Below are positions 1 through 8,270 of a DNA stretch of 64,000 bases, one piece after another. Numbering within the stretch: the stretch's first letter is position 1; each line of letters begins with the position of its first letter. The translations under genes were made by a program, and so were the position numbers. The notes under the pieces are model-generated. The model worked only from the letters and a program-made list of their open reading frames with translations, searched no databases and was not told where the DNA came from. Source of the stretch: Kosmotoga olearia TBF 19.5.1 (lineage in GTDB: Bacteria > Thermotogota > Thermotogae > Petrotogales > Kosmotogaceae); contig NC_012785.1 of the NCBI RefSeq assembly GCF_000023325.1, positions 1,240,001 through 1,304,000 on the forward strand. The letters run 5' to 3'.

Positions 1-929
1 CTGAGGAAGAATTGAAGGATTTCCTCCCTGGGACAATTCAGGCGTGTACCTATGAAGGAAGGCTGTATGCTCTTCCATCTTTTACTGATGCTGGTCTTTT
101 GTACTACAGGAAAGATCTTCTTGAAAAATATGGCTATAAGGTTCCAGAAACCTGGGATGAATTGGTCAAAATTGCAAAAGATATATCCGAAAAGGAAGGC
201 ATTTACGGCTTTGTCTTCCAGGGTGCCCAATACGAAGGACTTGTTTGTGATGCAGTTGAATACATAGCTGGAAACGGAGGCGCTATAATTGATGCCAATG
301 GGAAAGTCACAGTGAACAGCCCTGAGGTTATTGAAGCGCTTCAGTTTATGCATGACATGATTTACAAATACAAGATTGCTCCAGAATCCGTTCTTTCTTT
401 CATGGAAGAAGATGCAAGAACAACCTTCCAGCAGGGAAAGGCTGTTTTTATGAGAAACTGGCCTTATTGTAACTCTCCGACAAACCTCAATAGTCCTCAA
501 TCAGCTGTTAGAGGAAAATTCGGAATGGCTCCAATGCCCAGAGGGCCCAGAGGAAAATCTGGTGCTGCTACGCTTGGAGGTTGGAACATCTTTATAAACA
601 ATTTTGCCTCTAAAGAGGAAAAAGAGGCTGCCATTAAATTCGCCAAGTTCCTTACATCAGAAACAGCTCAGGTTATAAGAGCCATTATTGGTGGAAATTC
701 TCCAACAAGAATTTCCGTTTACAGCAACCCTGCCGCTTTGAAAGCCAATCCTTCCTTAAAAGATTATTATCCAATTATGATTAATGCTGTTCCGAGACCA
801 GTTACTCCCTGGTATGCTGAAATAACTGATGTCATGCAGGAAGAGTTCCATGCCGCTCTCACTGGTGAAAAGACACCAGCTAAAGCTGTAAGGGATCTTG
901 AAAAGAAGATCAAGGCAATATATTGGTGA
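1..929 (+). CDS. Sugar ABC transporter substrate-binding protein, C-terminal part (5' truncated by window)
   Basis: The reading frame is open from the window edge and ends at a TGA at 927-929. About 309 residues are visible; CUT1 binding proteins usually have 400-430, so the signal peptide and the first ~110 residues lie outside. Seen: typical family-1 solute-binding text such as a GRLYALPSFTDAGLLYYRKD stretch and a Trp/aromatic-rich C-terminal half ending in a charged helix. Family knowledge: extracytoplasmic lipid- or membrane-tethered receptor that delivers sugar to MalFG-type permeases. The two permeases and a GH13 alpha-glucosidase directly downstream make an alpha-glucoside (maltose, isomaltose or similar) the likely ligand; this is inference. 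A TTG at 12 could look like a start but is internal. Confidence 0.9.
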   Translation, partial: EEELKDFLPGTIQACTYEGRLYALPSFTDAGLLYYRKDLLEKYGYKVPETWDELVKIAKDISEKEGIYGFVFQGAQYEGLVCDAVEYIAGNGGAIIDANGKVTVNSPEVIEALQFMHDMIYKYKIAPESVLSFMEEDARTTFQQGKAVFMRNWPYCNSPTNLNSPQSAVRGKFGMAPMPRGPRGKSGAATLGGWNIFINNFASKEEKEAAIKFAKFLTSETAQVIRAIIGGNSPTRISVYSNPAALKANPSLKDYYPIMINAVPRPVTPWYAEITDVMQEEFHAALTGEKTPAKAVRDLEKKIKAIYW

Positions 930-955
930 TAATGTTTATAAGATCTTTTTGCCTC

Positions 956-983
956 AAATCTGGCCCCTTAAGGGGCCAGATTT
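956..983 (+). promoter_or_regulatory. Intercistronic 28-bp perfect palindrome after binding-protein gene
   Basis: A perfect inverted repeat with arms of 14 bases centred on TTAA (core GGCCCCTTAAGGGGCC) lies between the binding-protein stop and the permease start. There is no long T-run after it, so full termination is doubtful. By analogy with malE-malF spacers it probably stabilises the upstream mRNA 3' end or causes partial termination, raising the binding protein over the permeases. Confidence 0.7.
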
Positions 984-1002
984 ATTGAAGGAGGGTTGAA
1001 GC

Positions 1003-1905
1003 ATGAAGAAGTACTCAAGAGAACGGCGTGAAACTCAATTGGGAATGCTTTTTGTTATACCTTCGCTCATTGTAATTGCTCTTGTGATTTTTTTCCCAAT
1101 TGGGCGCACCTTTTACCTGTCTTTGTTTAAATACAATTTAAAGTTTCCAAGACTGATGCGGTTTATTGGTTTGGGTAATTACATGAACCTGTTCCAGGAT
1201 GATAGATTCTGGAATTCAGTAAAAGTTACGTTATCTTTTACTTTTACAGCCGTTGCCTTCGAAACTGTTCTTGGGATTCTTATTGCACTTGTTATAAACA
1301 AGAATTTTAAAGGCAGAGGAATAGTAAGGGCTGCTACACTTGTGCCCTGGGCTATTCCAACGGTTGCCTCTGCACAGATGTGGCGTATGATGTTTTCAGA
1401 CCAGTTTGGAGTTATAAACGACATTTTTATGAAGTTGGGAATTATAAGCGAATATGTGAATTTCATAGGAAAGCAACCTCATGCTTTTTGGGCAATGGTT
1501 GCTGCTGATGTTTGGAAGACCACACCTTTCATGGCGCTGCTTCTTCTCGCTGGACTTCAGGTGATTCCCATGCAGATCTACGAAGCGGCAAAAGTAGATG
1601 GTGCTAATAAATGGAAGCAATTCTGGTCGATTACCTTGCCAATGTTAAAACCGACAATACTAGTTGCTTTGATTTTTAGAACGCTTGACACTTTTAAGGC
1701 TTTTGATATTTCACTGGTTTTGACAAATGGTGGACCTGCTTCGAGTACTGAATTACTCTCGCTTTACAACTACAAGATAATGATTCAGCAGTTGAATTTT
1801 GGAAAAGGATCGGCTATCGCCATCGTGTTATTCGCCTTCACGATGCTTATAGCCTTTTTCTTCATAAAGATTCTTGGGGCAAATCCATATTCTTCAGGGA
1901 AGTGA
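1003..1905 (+). CDS. Sugar ABC transporter permease, MalF type
   Basis: 300 residues, a normal length for a six-helix CUT1 permease. Seen: hydrophobic segment at residues ~13-33, further membrane segments, and the cytoplasmic EAA loop EAAKVDGA at about residues 193-200, which docks on the ATPase. ATG start preceded by GAAGGAGGG. It forms one operon with the binding protein upstream and the MalG-type permease 4 bases downstream. No ATPase gene is present in this operon, so a shared MalK-like protein is needed for function. Confidence 0.93.
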   Translation: MKKYSRERRETQLGMLFVIPSLIVIALVIFFPIGRTFYLSLFKYNLKFPRLMRFIGLGNYMNLFQDDRFWNSVKVTLSFTFTAVAFETVLGILIALVINKNFKGRGIVRAATLVPWAIPTVASAQMWRMMFSDQFGVINDIFMKLGIISEYVNFIGKQPHAFWAMVAADVWKTTPFMALLLLAGLQVIPMQIYEAAKVDGANKWKQFWSITLPMLKPTILVALIFRTLDTFKAFDISLVLTNGGPASSTELLSLYNYKIMIQQLNFGKGSAIAIVLFAFTMLIAFFFIKILGANPYSSGK

Positions 1906-1909
1906 TTGA

Positions 1910-2740
1910 ATGAAGCGTAGAAAACTCAATCAGTTGCTTTTACTTATAACGGTGATGGTGATAGTAATTTATATGTTTTTTCCCTTTTACTGGCTTTTTA
2001 TATCCTCTCTTAAAGGAGACATGGAGCTTTACAAGATGCCTCCTAATTGGATAGTTAAAGAACCACAATGGGAGAATTACAAAGCTATTTTCACTGTTCA
2101 AAAGTTAGGAAGGAATCTCATGAACTCTTTTATTGTTGCTTTGAGCACGACCCTGGTGAGTCTTGCGATTGGAGCAAGTTCAGCGTATGCTCTTGCAAAA
2201 TTCAGGATGAAATTCAAGAATCTCATTTTATCTATTATATTATCGGTTTCTATGTTTCCTGGAATCGTTGTTGTATCCCCCCTTTATATCATGTTTAAAG
2301 AAGCAAAATTAATAAACACTTATTGGGCACTAATTCTTCCTTACCTTACTTTTTCTCTCCCTTTAACCATCTGGATTTTAACAACCTTTTTCAGGCAAAT
2401 TCCAGATGAATTGGTTGAGGCTGCTGCTATTGATGGTGCTAGACCTTTTACCACATTTACAAAGGTAATTGCACCACTGGCGGCACCGGGCGTTTTTACC
2501 GCTGCAATATTAACTTTTATAGGAGCCTGGAATGAGCTGTTATTTGCGAAAATATTCGTAACCTCTGCTGACAAATTCACTGTTCCCGTTGCTTTAACAC
2601 TATTTCAAGGTCAGTATACCTCTTCCTGGCAGCTCATTGCGGCCGCTGCGGTGGTAATAACTCTTCCTTTAATAATAATGGTCCTTTTCCTTCAAAGGTG
2701 GATAATTGCCGGGCTTACTGCTGGAGCTATCAAAGATTGA
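1910..2740 (+). CDS. Sugar ABC transporter permease, MalG type
   Basis: 276 residues with an N-terminal membrane helix (residues ~8-30) and the EAA loop EAAAIDGA near residues 170-177. This is the second half of the transmembrane channel, partnering the permease that ends 4 bases upstream. The gene stops at 2740, 28 bases before the start of the glucosidase, whose Shine-Dalgarno sequence lies in this gap. Substrate specificity cannot be read from the permease itself. Confidence 0.93.
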   Translation: MKRRKLNQLLLLITVMVIVIYMFFPFYWLFISSLKGDMELYKMPPNWIVKEPQWENYKAIFTVQKLGRNLMNSFIVALSTTLVSLAIGASSAYALAKFRMKFKNLILSIILSVSMFPGIVVVSPLYIMFKEAKLINTYWALILPYLTFSLPLTIWILTTFFRQIPDELVEAAAIDGARPFTTFTKVIAPLAAPGVFTAAILTFIGAWNELLFAKIFVTSADKFTVPVALTLFQGQYTSSWQLIAAAAVVITLPLIIMVLFLQRWIIAGLTAGAIKD

Positions 2741-2768
2741 TAAATTCTCATCGGAAGGAGAGATCATT

Positions 2769-4373
2769 TTGAAAGAACCATGGTGGAAAGGTGCAGTAAT
2801 TTATCAAGTTTATCCACGTAGTTTTAAGGACAGTAACAATGATGGAATTGGAGATTTAAAAGGAGTCTCATCAAAACTGGATTATATAGCTGATCTTGGG
2901 GTCGACGCCATTTGGCTTTCCCCTATTTATAAATCACCGATGAAGGACTTTGGGTATGATATTTCAGATTACTATGCTATTGACCCGATTTTCGGAACAA
3001 TGGAAGATTTCGATGAACTATTGGAAGAAGCCCACAAGAGAGGATTAAAGGTTATTTTAGATATGGTCTTGAATCATACCTCAGATCAACATCCATGGTT
3101 CATTGAATCGAGGTCTTCAAGGGATAATCCAAAAGCTGATTGGTACATATGGGTAGATGGAGAGAAGGGAACACCACCGAACAATTGGCAGTCGTACTTT
3201 GGTGGTAGTGCCTGGAATTGGGATGAGACACGAAAACAGTACTATCTCTGCTTATTTACAAAGGAACAGCCAGATCTCAATTGGAGAAACCCTGAGGTGA
3301 AGAAAGCTGTTTTTGATGTAGTGAGATTTTGGCTTGAAAAAGGTGTTGATGGTTTCAGATTGGATGTCGTGAACCTTTACTACAAAGATGCAAAGCTTAG
3401 GAACAACCCCAGGAAAAAGAGAAGAACGGAAATCGAGTTCGAGAACTACTACAATATCTTCACCCGTGATAGGCCCGAGACTTTGCTCGCTGTCGAAGAA
3501 CTCCAGGAGATTGTTGATAGCTTTGGTGACAGAGTTACGATTGGTGAAGTTGCAACTGATTTAGGGGTTATTCAGTATTATGAATACACAAAGCCCGGTA
3601 GATTAAATCTGGCTTTCAATTTTGAATTTAAAGATGTAAACATTTTCAGTGCACGTGCTTTTGGAGATGTGATTGATCTTACCGAGCGTATCTTTGGTGA
3701 GGTTGCTTGGCCCAGCTATGTGCTGGGAAACCATGATTCCCCCAGGTTTATTTCCCGTTTTTCGAATGGAAAGGACGATGTTCAACGTGCAAGGGTGCTG
3801 GCAGCTATGTTACTAACTGTCAGGGGAACCCCCTTCCTTTATGCAGGTGAAGAAATTGGGATGACAGAAGGAGATATACCTTACGAGAAGCTTCAAGATC
3901 CATTGGGAGTAAACCTTTGGCCGAAGCATAAAGGAAGAGATGGTTGTCGTACACCGATGCAGTGGGACGACAGTGAATTTGCAGGGTTCTCTACTGTGGA
4001 ACCATGGTTACCCGTCAATGAAAACAAGAACGAAGTAAATGTTGAACATGAAGCCAGAGACCCGAATTCAATGTTGAATTATTATAAAGAACTTCTAAGG
4101 TTGCGAAAAGAATCAAACGCATTGAAATTTGGTGATTACAGGAAACTCGAAACTAGTAATACCGAGGTTCTTGCTTATCTCCGCGAATATGAGGATGAAA
4201 GAAAGATTGTGATCTTGAATTTCAATGATCAAGAAGTTGGACTTGAATTGAAGGGCACAGATTTCAAGGGGTTTTCTGTTCAATTTGGTACGCATAGGCA
4301 AGAGGGAATTTTGAGCTTAGAACTAACGCTTGCCCCTCTGGAAATTATAATCGGGGAAGTTTTAGGTCCATAG
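2769..4373 (+). CDS. GH13 alpha-glucosidase, probably oligo-1,6-glucosidase type
   Basis: Cytoplasmic GH13 enzyme of 534 residues. The four conserved GH13 regions are visible: DMVLNHTS from residue 98, GFRLDVVN with nucleophile Asp199, IGEV with acid/base Glu260, and NHDS with Asp323. A Val directly after the nucleophile is, in this subfamily, associated with alpha-1,6 specificity (established for Bacillus oligo-1,6-glucosidases; applying it here is inference). I chose the TTG at 2769 because GGAAGGAG lies 8 bases upstream; an open frame upstream to 2706 overlaps the permease and lacks such a site. Likely hydrolyses imported isomalto- or malto-oligosaccharides. No signal peptide. Confidence 0.9.
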   Translation: MKEPWWKGAVIYQVYPRSFKDSNNDGIGDLKGVSSKLDYIADLGVDAIWLSPIYKSPMKDFGYDISDYYAIDPIFGTMEDFDELLEEAHKRGLKVILDMVLNHTSDQHPWFIESRSSRDNPKADWYIWVDGEKGTPPNNWQSYFGGSAWNWDETRKQYYLCLFTKEQPDLNWRNPEVKKAVFDVVRFWLEKGVDGFRLDVVNLYYKDAKLRNNPRKKRRTEIEFENYYNIFTRDRPETLLAVEELQEIVDSFGDRVTIGEVATDLGVIQYYEYTKPGRLNLAFNFEFKDVNIFSARAFGDVIDLTERIFGEVAWPSYVLGNHDSPRFISRFSNGKDDVQRARVLAAMLLTVRGTPFLYAGEEIGMTEGDIPYEKLQDPLGVNLWPKHKGRDGCRTPMQWDDSEFAGFSTVEPWLPVNENKNEVNVEHEARDPNSMLNYYKELLRLRKESNALKFGDYRKLETSNTEVLAYLREYEDERKIVILNFNDQEVGLELKGTDFKGFSVQFGTHRQEGILSLELTLAPLEIIIGEVLGP

Positions 4374-4386
4374 TACTGTTGAAACC

Positions 4387-4417
4387 AAAACGCCTCCCGC
4401 AGAGGGAGGCGTTTTTT
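4387..4417. terminator. Bidirectional rho-independent terminator
   Basis: Stem CGCCTCCC / GGGAGGCG with a 5-base loop, extended by AAAA on the left and a run of six T on the right. It lies between the convergent glucosidase and GH84 genes and can serve both strands. Confidence 0.9.
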
Positions 4418-4446
4418 CTAGACTGACTAGGGAGGTTGGCGATATA

Positions 4447-5838
4447 TCAAGAACTTGAAGGTGTCGTGTAATCAAAGAGCTTCAGGATTCCTTTTGTTCT
4501 CACAAGCACTTCCATGGCGAAATCCCGTAGAGCGCTGCCGCAGCACAGGGTATTCTGCCCCGTGAGTTCAGATAGATGCTTTTGGAGAGCGAGAATAGCT
4601 TCTTTAATCTTGTAAAGATCTTCTTTTTTGAACTTTTCAGTGTAAAGTACCTTTCGAACCTCGAGCACTTTTACGATAAATCCAAGTATTTTTCCCCATG
4701 CTTCATATTCTTTCAGCCAGGGCTCTATATCCCGCAACATCTTCCTGGAAATATTTTCTCTGAGTTTCTCTGCATTCTTTATGAATTTTTCAGCTTCGTT
4801 TTTTAAGTGTTCTATTGCCTCATCAAATTTTCCCATTTTGAATAGACCATGGAATTTTTCAACGATTTCTTTCGTTATTTCAGGCTCTTCAGGATATAAA
4901 GGACTGGTTAGATTGCAGAGAGCGAAGTGCTTCGCTTCTTCGTGAGCCTCACCGAAGATTTCTTCTAGAGCTTCTTCCCACGCTTTCTCAGCATTGTAAT
5001 TGTATGGATCCAGTAAAAATCTAGAGGCCGCAGCGAGAACTACCTTAGAAGCTTCCGGCAGGTTCATTGGATTCAGGAGAAGTCCGGCTGAATAATTCAC
5101 GAGTTCAGGGGCTCTCCCGGTATAAGGACCGATATGGAGTTCCGGGACCATGTAGGAATCATTTACCGGATAGTTGTCCCAGTACAGAGGTTTGCGTTTG
5201 ATGGTTTTAGATATCATTATTGCGTCACTTTCGGGGATGTCCTTCGAACAACATTCGGGTCCGGTCCAGAATATGTGTATTTCCGGGTTGAGTTTTTCAC
5301 CGTATTTTCGTAGGTATGGAGTATCGTAGTTTGTGCAATATTCGGTTGGACAGACTATGAAAAGAGTATTTTCAAGATTCTTTTTCAGTTCCTCATAGAC
5401 CGAATTTGCGAAATATATTTGGGCTTCGGCTAGATTGCCAAATTTTTCAGCATCTTCAGGTGAGAGACTTGGCGGGATGTCGTCATAAAAAAGGCAAAAA
5501 CTCCTGACGCCGAGTTTTGCGAAGCTCAGGTACTTTTCAACGATGGTCCTCAATTCTTCGGGATCACTGTGGACAATTGAAAGGCCAGGGCTGATGGCAA
5601 AAGCGACCTCAACACCACTTTTCTCACCTGTTTTGACAAGCTTCTCAAAATCTTTCATAAAAGAATATGAATAAGTTTCACGCCATCTGTACCTGTGAAA
5701 CGAATCATCCTTTGGAGCGTAAATATAGAGGTTATAACCATGATTCCCCAGGAAAGGAATCATTTCCATTCTGTCTTCCATAGACCAGGGCTTTCCATAG
5801 AACCCTTCGACAACACCGCGAATTTTGAAAGCATTCAT
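4447..5838 (-). CDS. GH84 beta-N-acetylglucosaminidase (O-GlcNAcase family)
   Basis: 463 residues, no signal peptide, so cytoplasmic. Seen: the family N-terminal signature GVVEGFYGKPWS at residues 8-19 and the catalytic Asp-Asp pair in CLFYDDIP (D119, D120), which acts through substrate-assisted catalysis. The C-terminal part (after ~300) is helical and charged. It is the last gene of a long amino-sugar operon, 21 bases after the ROK kinase. Likely releases GlcNAc from imported oligosaccharides or glycoconjugate fragments; natural substrate is unknown. Confidence 0.9.
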   Translation of the reverse strand: MNAFKIRGVVEGFYGKPWSMEDRMEMIPFLGNHGYNLYIYAPKDDSFHRYRWRETYSYSFMKDFEKLVKTGEKSGVEVAFAISPGLSIVHSDPEELRTIVEKYLSFAKLGVRSFCLFYDDIPPSLSPEDAEKFGNLAEAQIYFANSVYEELKKNLENTLFIVCPTEYCTNYDTPYLRKYGEKLNPEIHIFWTGPECCSKDIPESDAIMISKTIKRKPLYWDNYPVNDSYMVPELHIGPYTGRAPELVNYSAGLLLNPMNLPEASKVVLAAASRFLLDPYNYNAEKAWEEALEEIFGEAHEEAKHFALCNLTSPLYPEEPEITKEIVEKFHGLFKMGKFDEAIEHLKNEAEKFIKNAEKLRENISRKMLRDIEPWLKEYEAWGKILGFIVKVLEVRKVLYTEKFKKEDLYKIKEAILALQKHLSELTGQNTLCCGSALRDFAMEVLVRTKGILKLFDYTTPSSS

Positions 5839-5859
5839 TTCCTATCTTTCCCCTCACAT

Positions 5860-6750
5860 TCAAATTTTTGCGTTTTTATACATACTGTAGAGTGCTGCAC
5901 CTATTATACCCGCATCGTTGCCAGTTTTTGCAAGTTTGATGTTAGATGGTTCATATAAAGAATGTTTAGCGTAAGGAGCAAGTTTAGAGCGTAATATTTT
6001 CAAGAAATCTTCTCCAAGTTCAGCAATTCCTCCACCCACTATGACGTTTTCAGGATCGATGAAATTGAATATCCAATCGACGACCTGGGCCAAATCGGAA
6101 CAGACTTCTTCGACAGCTTTAATGACTTCCGGATCTTTTTCGTTGAAAGCTTTTATAAGCTCGAAGCGGTCTAAACTTTTCCCTTTACTGGAAGCAACTT
6201 TTTCGTGGATTATACGCATAGAAATATATTGTTCAGCGCAACCCTTTTTACCGCAATTGCATTGTTTTCCATCACTGTGAAGGATTACGTGGCCGATCTC
6301 TCCAGCTTCTCCTCTTTCTCCCTCAACAAGCCGCCCATTTATCACGATTCCGCCACCAAGTCCTGTTCCGATCGTCAGCAGAACAAGGGAAGATGTATCT
6401 CTATAATGAAGGAACCACTCGCCAAAAGCGGCAGCATTTGCATCATTGATGACAACAGTTGGAAGGTGGAATGAATCTTCGATAACCGTTTTCAGAGGGA
6501 CATCAGACCAATTGGAAAGATTCGTGGTAGCAAATCTGACATGACCAGTTTGCGGATCTATTCTCCCTGCAGAACCGATTCCAATACAGCTAATGTTCCC
6601 ATTTTTCATGAGAGTCCTGATAATTTCTTTCAACTGTTCCATTAGAGATCGATTTGTAGGGACAATCTTTCTTAAAAGTAAATTACCAGTTTCATCGATA
6701 ATACCTGCTTTAATTGTAGTACCACCTATATCGATTCCAAGTGCTTTCAT
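5860..6750 (-). CDS. ROK-family sugar kinase (GlcNAc/ManNAc or glucose kinase)
   Basis: 296 residues. Seen: phosphate-binding DIGGTT at residues 7-12, catalytic Asp103 in VINDANAAAFGE, the EIGH motif (H154) and the zinc site CNCGKKGC (C164, C166, C171) followed by AEQ, and the GGGIA adenosine motif. There is no N-terminal HTH, so it is a kinase rather than a NagC-type repressor. Start overlaps the DUF4127 stop by 4 bases, with GGAGGCAGGAA upstream. Its operon partners nanE and GH84 suggest an N-acetylhexosamine substrate (NanK or NagK role); a glucokinase role cannot be excluded. Confidence 0.9.
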   Translation of the reverse strand: MKALGIDIGGTTIKAGIIDETGNLLLRKIVPTNRSLMEQLKEIIRTLMKNGNISCIGIGSAGRIDPQTGHVRFATTNLSNWSDVPLKTVIEDSFHLPTVVINDANAAAFGEWFLHYRDTSSLVLLTIGTGLGGGIVINGRLVEGERGEAGEIGHVILHSDGKQCNCGKKGCAEQYISMRIIHEKVASSKGKSLDRFELIKAFNEKDPEVIKAVEEVCSDLAQVVDWIFNFIDPENVIVGGGIAELGEDFLKILRSKLAPYAKHSLYEPSNIKLAKTGNDAGIIGAALYSMYKNAKI

Positions 6751-8246
6751 TTCCTGCCTCCATTTGCACTTTCCTCTGAGTTTCTTAAAAAGCCTATTTC
6801 AAACGGCCGATGCCAGGGAAAGAAAGGGTCTAGATAATCATAAATCCGGCCAAAAGTCTTTTCAATTCTTTCTTTAAAAGGGTTTAATTTTTCTTTTACG
6901 TATTTTGTTGCCCACCCTTCCAGAGGTATGACGGTGAAAAGATCGCCACCTCTTTTTGGGGCTTCAACATCCCTGAGAATTTTTCTTACATTGGCTTGAT
7001 AACCCCAATGTTCCAGCAAGAAAATCGCATTGAGCTCATATAACTTGTCTAAATCAAGAGTGATGAACCCTTTTTCTGCGAGAATCCTGAGAACAAGTGA
7101 ACTACAAACCGTTCCTATAGTGTTCCCGGCTGTGTTCCAGGCAGCATAGATAATCTTTGACCAATCAAATCTTGGATTGAGAATGCTTTCTACCAATTTA
7201 TTATCTGCCCCATTAGCGAAGGCGATGTCGCATATGCCAGATATCTCTCTTCTTGTAAGTACCTCAACAATTCTCTGATAAACAGATTCGTTCGCTTGTA
7301 CCTGCTGTTCGCTTTCACGTCTGTCATTGGGGTTATGAACGATTAGAAGCCCATCTTCATTGTTAGGCACCACTGTTGCACCGCAGGTTTCTAGGTGAAC
7401 AGGTACACTTTCTTTAACTGGGGTGCCTTCATATGGTGGTATTAGATCAACAAACTCTGGTTGCGAGTAAAAGATTCGAATTTTTGGATGGTAATCGACA
7501 TGTTCAACCATAGCCCTGGCAAGCAGGGTTAAAAGCGACTCATCAGCACCAGGATGGATTGAGATACGATCTACGACTCCAAGTTTTTTGACGTAATTGG
7601 CATGACGTTCCGCTTCAAATACGGACAAACTACCTGGTGCATTATCATCCAACACCAAATTCAAGAAATCTATAGAATTTTCACTGAGTAGCTTTATTGT
7701 GAGCTTTAGAATGTTGAAGTTTCTTTCTCTACGCCATAAAAAGTCTTTTAAAATCCAGGTTGGAAGAGTGGCCTTAGCCTTCTTAAGATCTTCTGCCGAC
7801 AAAATTCCACGTTTAAATTGTACAATCTTCTTCGAATACTCGTAGATTTTCACTCCAAAATAGTCCCAGTAATCTGGTTCTTCGTCTGCATAGTTGTAGG
7901 CTGGTATTCTTGTTACAGTAGCAGACAGATAGATTTTATTGTTCGGTTGTTTAATGTTCTTCAGTTTACTCAGACGCTTTCGTATTGTTTCAATGGAATC
8001 GATACTTATGCGAGAAGGAATCAATCCCCCATATAAAATCATGTCGAGTGAAATGATGAGTAGATCGTCATCTTTTGTCTCTGTTTCCAGCCAGTGCCAT
8101 ATTGCGTCTATATCTGCGGGAATTTTCTTCCTTCCAAGCATTTCTATTGGAGGTGTCACAACCTCTATGTTGAAGGTCTCAGCCAGTAGTAGGAAATAGT
8201 CCCGTGTACAAAATCGTTCATCAACCGGTATGAAAATTATTCTCAC
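6747..8246 (-). CDS. DUF4127 family protein
   Basis: 499 residues starting at GTG with GAGGTG 9 bases upstream. The N-terminus IIFIPVDERFCTRDY matches the DUF4127 signature, a family found in sugar-utilisation loci of Thermotogae and Firmicutes with no established reaction. Conserved-looking polar patches include LVLDDNAPGS and HPGADE, plus FANGADN and a NTAGNT motif, which look like a metal or substrate site. No signal peptide. Position between a secreted GHL10 protein and a ROK kinase suggests a cytoplasmic step in amino-sugar or glycan-fragment breakdown; function inferred only from context. Confidence 0.8.
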   Translation of the reverse strand: MRIIFIPVDERFCTRDYFLLLAETFNIEVVTPPIEMLGRKKIPADIDAIWHWLETETKDDDLLIISLDMILYGGLIPSRISIDSIETIRKRLSKLKNIKQPNNKIYLSATVTRIPAYNYADEEPDYWDYFGVKIYEYSKKIVQFKRGILSAEDLKKAKATLPTWILKDFLWRRERNFNILKLTIKLLSENSIDFLNLVLDDNAPGSLSVFEAERHANYVKKLGVVDRISIHPGADESLLTLLARAMVEHVDYHPKIRIFYSQPEFVDLIPPYEGTPVKESVPVHLETCGATVVPNNEDGLLIVHNPNDRRESEQQVQANESVYQRIVEVLTRREISGICDIAFANGADNKLVESILNPRFDWSKIIYAAWNTAGNTIGTVCSSLVLRILAEKGFITLDLDKLYELNAIFLLEHWGYQANVRKILRDVEAPKRGGDLFTVIPLEGWATKYVKEKLNPFKERIEKTFGRIYDYLDPFFPWHRPFEIGFLRNSEESANGGRK

Positions 8247-8270
8247 AGTACGTACACCTCAATCCTTTAC

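Noticed and set aside
5860-6750. NagC-type ROK repressor
   Set aside because: No N-terminal helix-turn-helix; kinase motifs and Asp103 are intact.
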